Source: Thunnus maccoyii
Lineage: Eukaryota > Chordata > Actinopteri > Scombriformes > Scombridae
Assembly: GCF_910596095.1 (NCBI RefSeq)
Contig: NC_056554.1
Location: forward strand, 372,001 to 436,000
DNA length: 64,000 bases
Reading direction: 5' to 3'
Position numbers and translations under genes: made by a program. This document shows positions 51,813 through 63,039 of this stretch, in pieces. Numbering within the stretch: position 1 is the stretch's first letter; every line of letters begins with the position of its first letter. The notes under the pieces were generated by a model. That model made no database searches. It was not told the origin of the DNA and was given only the letters and a program-made list of their open reading frames with translations.

Positions 51813-52389
51813 CAGTGGTTCCCAACCTTTTTGGCCTGTGACCCCTTTAAATATAGCAAACCCGGGACCCCTCGGCACACATTGTCTAACAGTTAAGTTA
51901 CAGATTAGTTTCCCACACACCAAGGTTACATCTTCTAATGTCTGGTTTTGTCTGACTAACAGTCCAAAACCCAAAGACACTCCGTTTATCATATCAACAT
52001 CATCATCATCATGTTTGACAAGGAAAAGCAATAAATCATCACATTTGATAAGCTGAAACCAGCCTTTTTTCTTTTATTTTTGCTTAAAAAATGACTAAAA
52101 CGATTATTAGTTGCTGATCACTCTGTCAATCGACTAATCAATTGATCGACTAATGTTGCAGCTCTATACTGAGGAATTATTTTGTTTATTTGAATAACTT
52201 TTAGAGGCTTGAGGAGGTAAAATACAAAAATCCATGAGAAATAAAGCAAAAATTAGAGGAAAGCTTGAAAAAAAATCACAATTTTGTGTCCAAAATTTGT
52301 TTTTGTTTTTTCTGTATTCCATCCTGTCGTATCATCTCACGACCTCTTTGATTAATCCAGCGACCCCTTTTCGGGGGATTGGAACAGGG
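51813..52389. mobile_element. hAT-type MITE with a nested second MITE
   Basis: Begins CAGTGGTTCCCAACCTTTTT and GGCCTGTGACCCC; the far end is AGCGACCCCTTTTCGGGGGA then TTGGAACAGGGG. Inside, 52030-52165 is the right half of the TAGGGCTGCAACTAA family (ATCGACTAATGTTGCAGCTC then TA). Confidence 0.6.
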
Positions 52390-52399
52390 GTGTCAAATT

Positions 52400-52830
52400 C
52401 AATTTCATCCTAGTATCACATCCTGCCTGGACTTTCTGCTTGTTTTTTGGACTCTTTGTGTTTTTGTACTTTTGGTTTTCTCTGTTTCCCTTATGTGCTC
52501 CTCCTCTCACCTGCTCTGCATTACCCTTGTTAGCCCTGCCCTGCTGGTAGTGTCTTCCCCAGTCTATCAGCTCCCAGTCTGCTCTTGTGTTGTGTCACCT
52601 GTTCCTTGTCTAATTACTTTAGTTCCTGTTTTATTTTGAAATGTTATCTCCTTGTGTTTTGTTACCTTCACTTCCTGTGTTTTCCCGCCTTTCCCTGTCT
52701 CCTGTGTATATGGTCAGTGTTCCTGGTTCCTGTTCTCAGTGTCTCCTATGGCTTTTGAGTATCCAATAATATATTCTGCGTTTGGGTCCACCTGCTCCAC
52801 TCACTGCATGACACCTGGGCATATTACATA
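52400..52830. repeat. Retroelement 3' end or LTR-like segment
   Basis: Pyrimidine- and CCTGT-rich sequence ending TGCGTTTGGGTCCACCTGCT then CACTCACTGCATGACACC, a pattern I associate with fish retroelement termini. Class uncertain. Confidence 0.35.
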
Positions 52831-53018
52831 ATTACCTCTGCATTCAATTAAAATTGGTTTTAATAATAACTTAATAATTAATACTTAGCTCTGAAAGCAG
52901 AATTCTGGGGGGAAAAATGGCAAGCAGACATGCAAGTTTACAACTATTATACAATTTATTTAAAAAAAAAAAGAAATAAAATACTGGTAAGTAATTAAGT
53001 CAAAAGTCAAGTTTGTGT

Positions 53019-53019
53019 A

Positions 53020-53072
<53 letters not shown>
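53019..53072. repeat. (TA)n microsatellite
   Basis: About 25 pure TA units. 53080-54220 beyond it shows nothing recognised except a 54145 patch shared with 17090. Confidence 0.95.
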
Positions 53073-53076
<4 letters not shown>

Positions 53077-54229
53077 GCAATTTGATTTTGTGAACTTTAA
53101 TCACTTAAAGGCCACTTAAATACGCCATTAATTGCCTTTCTTCCTTTATTTCAGAGATGGTCATTTAATAATCACCTCACACGGGTGCCATAAAATATGT
53201 AGGAATAACAATACAAACAAAAACGACTTGACGATATATCAAGATATTTATTGAACAACCAAGGAAAAGGGATGAGTGGGAAACACTAAGAATATATACG
53301 GATATACAATTAAAATGAATGAATGAATAAGTGAAATCGGGGTCACATTTCAGATTTCTATGAGCTGTTAACAGCTCCATCAAATAGTGATTTTGACATC
53401 TTTCCAACCTCTTAACCAGAACTAAGGTCTCTTGTCTGTCTCTGCTGTCACTTACAGTGGCCCTTGAGGCTTGTATCAATCAGTTTGTGTTGTGCCAAGA
53501 TAAACCATAAATCTGAGTCATCGAGGTTGATACTGAACATCAACCTCCTCTTTTCCCATGACTGGGTGACATGAGCATGCACCCTCTACCTGTGTGATGT
53601 ATGGTTTTTAGTATTATTATGATACATTGCTGTGTTTCTCCTACTAAAATGCAGTGGCTACCTACATTGAAAATCTGAAGATTAAATTCAAAATGCTTCA
53701 CCACAGTTCTTCTGCAAAAATTTTGAGGACCATTCAAGACTAATGGTCCTCAATTATTCATTAGACTTATTATAAACCTATTACAGTATTTATTTATGTA
53801 TGCCAATTTTAATTTAATTTCAAAATTGTTATTTCCTGTGTATGGTTCCTATTGCACATTCAGCGTTGATGGAGGGGAGTGCTGTCTCTGAGTTGTCCCT
53901 CCAAGTATTTCTCCCATTTTACTTTTAATTTTAAGCAGGAAAGCAGGAAATGGTCCATGCCACACCGGGTCCATCCAGTACCACAAGCACAAACGCACAC
54001 CTACTTCAAGAGAAACTAACAAAGAGCGCTCCATTCCCAGCCATTGTGTCATGCGCAATGCCACATCACAGAACCCCAAGGCATAGTATGATGGGATGAG
54101 GGCTGGGAGCAAAAAAAGTGAAAGCAAAAAAGCAAAGAAAAGTTGTATTTCTCTGTATGGTCCTTTCCATTATGTTGTCACCTGAGAGGCCCTGAGAAGC
54201 AAACACCTTTTGTTCTCCAGGATCCTAAA

Positions 54230-55920
54230 CAATGGTCACGCCAAGGCACCTCCAAAGACATGCAAGGAGATACCTGTGTCTGGGATTTGGTCAACTTGCC
54301 ATAATATTACAGTCACCTGTGGTGCAGGTGGGCATGCAAACTGTGGAAACTTCCAGTGGTAAGTGTGTGACTCCACAATCTCTCTTAACTTCAGACTGCC
54401 AAAATGCACAACCGACTACGTCTATTAAACCTAGGAATCCAGTTATGAAAAGGCACCGGACCACAAAATTCTTTCAAATGTTGAATCAGGCTAAAATAGT
54501 CTGGGATCCATGATGTAAAGCAAAAGGGTTATTTGGCAGACACCTAAACATCTGGAGTATGACTCCTAAACATGAACAACTGGAGAATTTATTCTGTGAT
54601 TCCAACATTTACTTTTTGGGTCTGACAGAAACTTGGTTAACTTGTTCCTCTCCAGAGGCTGCAATAACCATGTCTGGTTACAATGTTTTTAGAAAAGACA
54701 GGGATCAAGGGAGGGGTGGAGGGGCTTTACTCTGTCAAAATCACTTTAAAATGTAATCAAACTGAATGGCCAAGGGAAGTTTTACCCTGGCCTCCAACAC
54801 CTTCGTAAGGAATCTGGGAGTTATATTTGATCAGGATATGTCCTTTAACTCCCACATAAATCAAATCTCAAGAACTGCCTTTTTTCACTTACGTAATATC
54901 GCAAAAATCAGGCACATCCTGTCCCTAAAAGATGCAGAAAAACTAGTTCACGCATTTGTTACTTCTAGGCTGGATTATTGCAATTCCTTATTATTAGGCT
55001 GCCCTAACAAGTCTCTAAAGACTCTCCAGCTGGTCCAGAATGCAGCTGCACGTGTACTGACTAAAACTAGAAAAAGAGATCACATTTCTCCCATTTTAGC
55101 TTCACTGCATTGGCTTCCTGTAAAATCTAGAGTAGAATTTAAAATCCTTCTCCTAACTTACAAAGCCCTTAATGGTCAGGCACCATCATATCTTGAAGAG
55201 CTCATAATACCGTATTATCCCACTAGAACACTGCGCTCCCAGAATGCAGGCTTACTAGTGGTTCCTACAGTCTTTAAAAGTAGAATGGGAGGCAGAGCCT
55301 TCAGCTATCGGGCTCCTCTCCTATGGAACCATCTACCAGATTCGGTCTGGGGTGCAGACACCCTCTCTATGTTTCAGAGTAGGCTTAAAACTTTCCTTTT
55401 TGATAAAGCTTATAGTTAGGGCCGACCAGGCTCGCCTTGGATCAGCCCTTAGTTATGCTGCTATAGGCCTAGACTGCTGCTTCCCATGATGCACTGAGCT
55501 CTGAGAATTTTTTGTGCTTTCTCATCTCACAGGAAACCTTGGGTTCTGGGCCGAGCCTTCGCGGTCCTTCACAGACCTGATGGCATCCTTCCCTGGCTAT
55601 TGCTGCTTATACTTATTGTTATTGTTATGATTGTTGTTCTTCTGTCCCCCCTCCCCCTTTCCCTCTCTCTTTCTCTCTCTCAACCCAACCGGTCAAAGCA
55701 GATGGCCGCCCATCAAGAGCCGGGTTCTGCTTGAGATTTCTACCCGTTAACGGGGAGTTTTTCCTTACCGCTGTTGCCAAGTGCTTGCTCATGGGGGACT
55801 TGTTGGGTCTCTGTAAATTAAAGAGTATGGTCTTGACCTGCTCTATGTGAAAAGTGCCTTGAGATGACTTTTGTTGTGATATGGCGCTATATAAATAAAA
55901 ATTGATTGATTGATTGATTG
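54230..55920 (+). pseudogene. L2-like LINE, internally deleted (endonuclease joined to RT C terminus)
   Basis: 54559-54750 encodes FCDSNIYFLGLTETWL, GYNVFRKDRDQGRGGGALL, part of the APE-type endonuclease. At about 54755 it jumps to RNLGVIFDQDMSFNSHINQI and on through LVQNAAARVLTKTRKRDHIS to FLFDKAYS, the end of the RT ORF (stop at 55417-55419). The endonuclease C terminus and the whole RT palm are deleted. The 3'UTR follows, with AGCCGGGTTCTGCTTGAGAT and TATATAAATAAAAATTGATT, ending in a (TTGA)n tail at 55920. Best preserved copy of the family here. Confidence 0.85.
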
Positions 55921-55987
55921 AAGTTGAGATTGAATGTGTTGGTGTGAACATCTCACTTTCAACTGAAATGTCTTTTACTTTAATTTG

Positions 55988-56662
55988 TAGGGGAGAATGG
56001 GGTAAGTCGAGCCAGTGGGTAAAATGAGCCAACCCCTATATCTATGTAACCATAAACAAAAGTAATCATGTCACCACAAATTAAGGAAGTATAGCTCACA
56101 TTACTCAATCCATCAAGCACATGGGGAAAGTGGTAAGCAAAACAGAGCAAAAAAAAATTGTCATCATGTCACTAACATTATCAGTCTTGTATCTTAATTA
56201 AAATAAGTTTTGGACATTATTACATGTTAATTTAAGTCAGTGTAAGCTACTGTAGGATAAAGTCCCTGCATGTTTCAAAGGCAGACAGCACAAGCCTCAA
56301 ACAACAGACCAGCTCTTTCGTCAGCCCTCAGGAATGCTGGCCCCCATCTCCTGCATGGTCACCAAACCAGACCACTGACCCAAACCATCTTTGATCTCTC
56401 AAGCTACAAGAGCCAGCAAGATAGAAAGACTAATTCACACCCCAGTGTGAACTGATAGTACCATTTGGATAAACTACCCCCACCATTGGTTATCATGACA
56501 CATCTCTAAGAGCCAGTCACACACAGAGATGAGCTGGCACCAACTTTAATCCCACTGTGGATTTTGATTTTCAGGACTTGAGTGACCAACCCAAGAACTG
56601 ATCACTGGACAAACCAGCATAAGGGACAAGACACGCTGCACTATATGCCATGCCCATTCACA

Positions 56663-56700
<38 letters not shown>

Positions 56701-57400
56701 GACCCACACCCTCAAATGGCATGGACTCCTGCCGTTTGCAGTCAGACCAAAGACCAGAGGACTGTAAAACCCATGGATTAGTTTTAGATTTTGTCTAAGG
56801 ACAATTATTGTTGTTTGTTGATTTGTGTGTATATCTTATGTGTGTTGTTATGTGCTTTGGTTAGACTTTTATTCCACTACTTTTAAGCCAAGACATGTAC
56901 CACTAACATAATCCCATCATCCATGATAACTCTATCATGTTTAGTACCATTCTGCTTGTTTCACTGTCAGAACGCTAAAGCTACTATCCAAACTGCAAAG
57001 TTAGGAATCATGAAATTGTTAAATTTAAATACTTTGTTATATGGAGTAACCATATTCAGGAACTGTACCCGCCTGTCCGTGGACAGGGGGGACTGACTTT
57101 GATCCCCAAGAACCCCTGGGATTGGCTAGGATGCCCCTTCTGGGCGAGTAGAATAGTGAGGATCAAGCCTTGGAGAACATGAGAGCATAAACTAGGAGCT
57201 CTCTTCCAATGGAACCTTTTCAAGTCCGGACCGGCCGAGTCACTCATCACTACCAGATCCAGACTCCAGCTCCTCACCCCAGCACAACGGACTCCATTCT
57301 CCACAAGAAGCCACCCCAGGGAGCAAGCAAGTATTCGTACAAAAATTCCATCAACTTGCTTAAACCTTGGTGCTTTCATGATTTGTAATTTCAATTGGAA
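55988..57400. other. Repeat-derived intergenic stretch, poorly classified
   Basis: GTAGGGGAGAATGGGGTAAG near 55988 resembles the end of a common fish repeat. 56230-57390 is more GC-rich than its surroundings, with a (TC)n/(CA)n tract at 56660-56700, and may be retroelement leader or LTR sequence. No protein domain is seen. Confidence 0.35.
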
Positions 57401-57689
57401 ATTCTGAACTAAGCTGTGGTACCATTGATTTGACTTGCTGCTTCTCAGGCTACAGTCATCAGTACCAGCTACACAATAGATAACTCTACATCATGCATTT
57501 AAATCATTTTCTAGTCATAGCCCTGTGTACCAGTTTCCCTTTTCCTCTTGTGTCTTGTCTGTAAAATGTTGTAGTGTTAAGTACTTGTAGCTGTAGTATT
57601 AGTAATGAATGTGTCAGTCACTAAACCTTAAAAAAACTATACCCTTGCAAAATCATAATTAAGATTAATAACAATCATATTATGGTGGT

Positions 57690-58025
57690 GGTGGAGAGCA
57701 CTGTCTAACATGTCAGTCCAAAATCTCCCATAGGTGTTCAATCAGGTTGAAATCTGGTGACTGAGAAGGCCATAGCATATGATTCACATCATTTTCATAC
57801 TCATCAAACTATTCAGTGACCTCTCGTGCCCTGTGAACTGGGACATTATCATCCTGGAAGAGACCATTCTCCATCAGGACAGAAATATTTCATCATAGGA
57901 TAAAGGTGATGACTCAGAACAACTTTGTACTGTTTTGCAGTGACCCTTCCCTCTAAGGGACAAGTGGATCCAAACCATGCCAGCAAAATGCCCCCCGCAG
58001 TATAACAGATCCACCAGATCCTCGC
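57690..58025 (-). pseudogene. Tc1-like transposase fragment
   Basis: The top strand reads GGTGTTCAATCAGGTTGAAA, TGGGACATTATCATCCTGGA, ATGCCAGCAAAATGCCCCCC, the antisense of Tc1 transposase C-terminal regions (SPDFN-type block, HFAGMV). Fragment only, with stops. Confidence 0.6.
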
Positions 58026-58794
58026 TGTAGGGGTCAGGATTCAGACCTGTTCCAGTTTTTCCTTTAATTAACACAAAAACAGGAAAGTGTCCTTGATAAG
58101 TCAACAATACGATAAGTTAATGATAAGGCCATTAGTTTTAATTATTTTTCCCTTGATTCTGAGATATAAAGTTTTTTGTCAGTTTTTGATAGCGGTTCAA
58201 TTCCATTTCAAATTTCTGCCAGTCAGCTGCAACCCGGATCCAAACGCCACTATCTTTGTCAAGAAAATTAAAATGTGAAATTGCTCATTTAATTTTGTAT
58301 TTCCAAGAGTATGGAGTATAAACATAGAGTCTTCCTCAATTAATGTTGAGCCATAATCTCCAATAAAGCACTCCAACATTATGTGTGTGTGCATCAAATC
58401 TTGTACCATGGCCATATAAATGGGATGAAGACAGGGTTGTTAAACTGGATTTTACATTTCACATCTTTCATTTAAATCCTGCAATTGTCACTTTCATATA
58501 TTTTTCATCTAACTGGATTTAAGATTGTGCATTTCATTCAACCCCCACAGTTACGTAATTTGATTATTTATGCATGTCACATTTAATTTTTGCTCGTCAC
58601 CTTCATATATTTCACACACTTCAGTTATTTGTCCATATTTCCTTTGTACAATCAATATTTAATTTCAAATTTTACATCCCATTTCAAAACTATTACTATT
58701 TCATTCCTTTAAATAGATTTTAATATTTCAATCTAATATTGCTTTGTTTATTTCATTATTATAATTATCACTTTACTTTTCAAGACAAGCCAAT

Positions 58795-59475
58795 TCAATT
58801 TTATTTATATAGCACCAAATCACAACAGAAGTTATCTTAGGGCACTTTCACATAAATTTATAGTATCTAGACTGTACTATAAATTTACAGGGACTCAACA
58901 TTCTCCCATGAACAAGCACTTGGCGACAGCAGCAAGAAAAAGACAGCAGAAGAGAAACCTCGAGCAGAACCAAGCTCTAGGTGGCCATCTGTGTTGATCA
59001 GTTGAGTTGAGAGAGAAAGAAGGAGAGGGAGAGGGAAGAGATAGACACTGTCTCTCGGACCCAAATTGGAAGATGGTTCATCCTGATAGCTGAAGGCTCT
59101 GCCTCCCATTCTACTTTTGGAGACTCTAGGGACCACAAGTAAGTCTGCATTCTGGGAGCACAGTGTTCTAGTAGGGTAATAGGGTACTATGAGCTCTTTA
59201 GGGTTTAATGGAGCCTGACCATTAAGAGCTTTGTAGGTGAGGAGAAGGATTTTTAAATTATATTCTGGATTTTACAGGAAGCAAGTGCAGTAAAGCTAAA
59301 ATGGGAGAAATATGATCTCTTTTAAATCATATTGCACATATGGAGAGTCTTTAGAGACTTGTTAGGGCAGCCTGATAAAAGGAATTGCAATAATCCAGCG
59401 TATTAGCAACAAATGCGTGGACTAGTTTTTCTGCATCTATTTGAGACAGGATGTGCCTGATTTTTGCAATGTTAT
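58795..59475 (-). pseudogene. L2-like LINE 3' fragment, antisense
   Basis: The 3'UTR (TATAGCACCAAATCACAACA, AACCAAGCTCTAGGTGG) followed, reading minus, by SKSRMGGRAFSY and degraded RT tail up to NIAKIRHILSQ near 59460. Same family as 54230-55920. Confidence 0.8.
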
Positions 59476-59623
59476 TGCATTGACCGATAAAACAGATGAT
59501 GATTGAATGGGATATGTCATACTGACATAAAATCCTATAACCAAGAGTCATAGAGATACAAAAAATCTTCAGGGTTGTGTAAATAATAGCCTACACATGT
59601 ATGAGAATGGTTTGGTCTTTTCA

Positions 59624-59650
59624 GCCCTAACCCTAACCGTAACCCTAACT
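59624..59650 (-). repeat. Interstitial telomere-like repeat (CCCTAA)n
   Basis: Four units with one changed (CCGTAA), on the opposite strand to the tract at 457-492. Confidence 0.75.
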
Positions 59651-60372
59651 CAAGCACTCCAGGCCTTCCTCCAAGCCTGTAGTAATGCCCTAAATTGTCA
59701 GTAGTATTGTGATCTCTGAAGGTGACTCATTTTGGTCACTATTTCCACTAAAAAAGAAAAAAACAAACAAACAAAAAGCTTCATTTTTTGTATTTAGCCT
59801 TCAAAGTGCTCTCTGAAACTAGGCCTGGGATGGCTTGTGTCCATGAAATGAGAAAAATAAAATTTTGTCAGAGAGCTAAACCAAATACAAGGAAAGGTCT
59901 CGACTTGGAGAGTAACATATGTCAGTAGGGAAGATTCTACATGGCTCCTGCTTTTAAATACTGACCTTTGAACATTGACTTTGGTGCATATTTGAAGGTT
60001 TATAATTCAGCAGCAAAAAGGGCTAAAGACATGGTACCAACTGTTATAGAGAGCTCTTGACCTCAGCTATTATGTGAGTATAGTTAACAACAGGGGGTGC
60101 TGTCAAATATGGGCAAAATATTGTTAAAATGAATTTTCATCCTTTTAACATTTAGATATTTAAAATCTGATTACACAAATGTGTTTCCCATACCCTTAAA
60201 CTCCTCAGTGTGTTCTCAATTCAGTATTTACAACTTCCAATTCTGAGAAAAACACTAATATTTTTTAAAAACCACAATTCCCTTGAGCAGCATCATGCAG
60301 CTTGATACAAATCAGCAACACAGTTGTAGTTCTTCCGGTTTGCAAAGTAGGGTTGTAAAATGATATCTCTCT
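59651..60372. other. Intergenic DNA, nothing recognised
   Basis: AT-rich, no gene or repeat family recognised. Confidence 0.45.
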
Positions 60373-60803
60373 ATAGCTGTGTCTCAATTTAAGGGCTGCA
60401 TCCTTCAAAGGCCGAAACTGAGCATTGTTAAATGAGACGGTCTGGTCTACGGAGGATTTCCAGTTGTGTCACTAGCTGTTCCAGCCCCTACACAAAGCAA
60501 TGCTCCTGTCACCTAGCAATCTTGATAGCTGCAGTTGACATTCGGGACATAGCTAGTAGAAATGGAGCCAGAACTTTTAATGTTATTTTAATGTTATTTT
60601 CTAAGGCCTCATATTTATAAAATTGAAGTTAAGGACCTGTAGACATACTGTTATTCCACTTCTTATGTACTTAATTTATGTTGTAAATAGTTGATAAGAC
60701 CGCTATAGGCTAAATGAAATAAAGACACACACACACACACACACACATATAAATATACATATACATATACATATATATATACATACACACACACACACAC
60801 ACA

Positions 60804-60854
<51 letters not shown>

Positions 60855-61856
60855 AATTACTTTATTTTAATTAATTCAATATTTTTATTTTAAAAACTAA
60901 TCTCTGGAGTACAGAGAAAAGCCTGTCCATTCTCCATTCTCCTCTGCCAGTGTACCTGCTAACAGCAGCAGCTCAGCTTCAGCACACCTACATGATTGTA
61001 CTGTTACAGAATAATCAAAGCTCAAAGCTCCACTAACACTTTTTTCTCACACAAAATAAAACCTCATTGACAGAGAGATGCAGTGGATTTTTATTCAGTC
61101 TGTACTGTAGCTATAACAAAAATCCAAACTGTTATGTGGCTTAATAAAATAAAACAAAATTTAATATAGAGTGATCTGTTCATTTTAATACATTTATATT
61201 TAAGTAAATGTGGTGATATCTGCACATATAGAGCCCCAGAGGCAGCGCTGTTGTTCTGTCCAGTAAAAACATGAAACTTCACTTTACATTCAGACAAACT
61301 AATGTGGCAGCTACAATTATTGGATTTTATCTATGAGACCAACATAGAAAAGGAATAGATATCATACATCAACATGCTGCGGAGACATTATAGTCAGCAT
61401 TGAATAATCAAAGAGCTGCACAGATCAGTTCATCGGATCATTTTCTCCCTGCTGGGATGACGGATGTTGACCAGTGGATCATCTCAGGAGTCGGGCTGCT
61501 AACAGTTGACATGATCAGCTGTTCTACCTGGTCAGAGGCTCCTCGCCTGAAAATATCTTAAAACTTAATAAAGAGACATATTAAAAGTCCTACAGCAAAA
61601 ATTACAACAGCTTAGCCTGGCTCAAAATCTCCACCATCGCTGCTGCACGTTGGTGCAAAATGCATTCTGGGATAGGTTGGAAAGTGAAGAATTTATCCGT
61701 TGGATCCTCCAAATTTGGGAAAAGAAGGCTACATTTCTTGGCTGCATTTGGAGGAGCCTTCAAAATGAGACAGCTTTGGTCGCGCCGCTGTGATGCATTC
61801 AGTTTTCAAATGCAGCCTTTGATGAATGCAGCACCTGAATTGAGACGCAGCTATTA
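60373..61856. mobile_element. TIR element with ends ATAGCTGTGTCTCAATT
   Basis: Left ATAGCTGTGTCTCAATTTAA then GGGCTGCATCC; right GATGAATGCAGCACCTGAAT then TGAGACGCAGCTAT. The frame at 61660 is built from the inverted arms (LHFLAAFGGAFKM) and is not a gene. A long (CA)n/(TA)n microsatellite (60727-60850) sits inside. Confidence 0.65.
60727..60850. repeat. (CA)n/(TA)n compound microsatellite
   Basis: CA, TACATA and long TA tracts. Confidence 0.95.
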
Positions 61857-62540
61857 TCTCTCTATATAAAGCAAGGAACCTCTGTCTGTCTGTCTATCTG
61901 TATGTATGTAAGTTTGTCCTTCGCATATCTCGTGAACCGTTCATTGAATCTACCTCATACCTTGCAGATGGATTGCTGGGAAAACAGGGAAGTGCAATGT
62001 TGATGAGTTTCTGTTCTTAAGAAATATATAAAAATACCTCATAAGTAACACTGATTTGCTTCTTCTTCTGCCCGTGGAGTCAATGAACGGAAATACCTAT
62101 AGCACTGCTCTACCATTACAATCCACATTGTGGTTGGAGGTGGGATTACATCCATAGTGTTAATGAATTGAAAACGTTTAAGAGACTTAAGCTCTACTAT
62201 TGAACTGTATAATGTTACAGTGAACAAAAGTTGGCATGTACGTTCAAGACTCAGTGCTCGATGTCTCAGGCACGTTCAGAAATATATAAAAGTACCTCAT
62301 AAACAACTTTGTTTCTGCTTCTTCTTCTGCACGTGGATTAAACAAGCAGAAATGCAGACAACACCACTCTGCCATTGCAATCCACATTGTGGTCAGAGAT
62401 GGGGCTACATCCGTAGTAATAAGAACTACCATTATGCTGTCCTCACTAAAAGTTGTTGCAAGCAGCATATTTTTCAGCTATACAGCCAGCTTAACATTAT
62501 CTCCAGCATTGCATCCTCCAAGGTTCAGACAAGTTGATGT
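61857..62540. repeat. Repeat with a 257-bp tandem duplication
   Basis: Opens with a TATATAAAGCAAGGAACC patch and CTGTCTGTCTGTC run, then TCGCATATCTCGTGAACCGT, a pattern seen in some fish repeats (Helitron-like is possible). GAAATATATAAA at 62022 and 62279 head two similar units with TGCTTCTTCTTCTGC, CAATCCACATTGTGGT in each. Confidence 0.55.
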
Positions 62541-63039
62541 GTTTGGTAGGATTTAATTGAGGAAAATATGTAATTTGTAAAACTGAAAAAGAACACAAAA
62601 TACAAACAAGTACCTTTTTAAGTACTACATAATATCTATAGTACACCAATAGAGAAAAAAGGCGTTTAGGGAACATCAGTAAATTGTAGCGTCTACTGAT
62701 AGTCTGCATTACAGTAGATTAACAGCCAACTTTCCTGCGATTAGAACTGATTTCAGAGCGGTTTCTATGGTAACATACTTTGAAAAGTCTACTTTAACCG
62801 TGGGGGAAACTGATGTGGTACCAGGAACATTACTATTTCTGGCCGTAACATTAACCTATCATATTGTTGAGTTATCAAGGACACTTTCAGGTTTTTGTGT
62901 TGAGAAATGTTAAAGATATCATTAAAAGAAAACCTTAACACAATGACAGTGAGGAAAATACTTTGTACTACTACTACTACAATTCCAAACCTTCAAATTC
63001 TGGATTTCAAATTCAATTCATTCCTGGGGCGCTCTAAAA
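62541..63039. other. Intergenic DNA, nothing recognised
   Basis: No gene or repeat family recognised. Confidence 0.4.

Noticed and set aside
61660..61869. 69-codon frame ending in RRSYYLSI
   Set aside because: It is composed of the inverted arms of a TIR element, not a gene.
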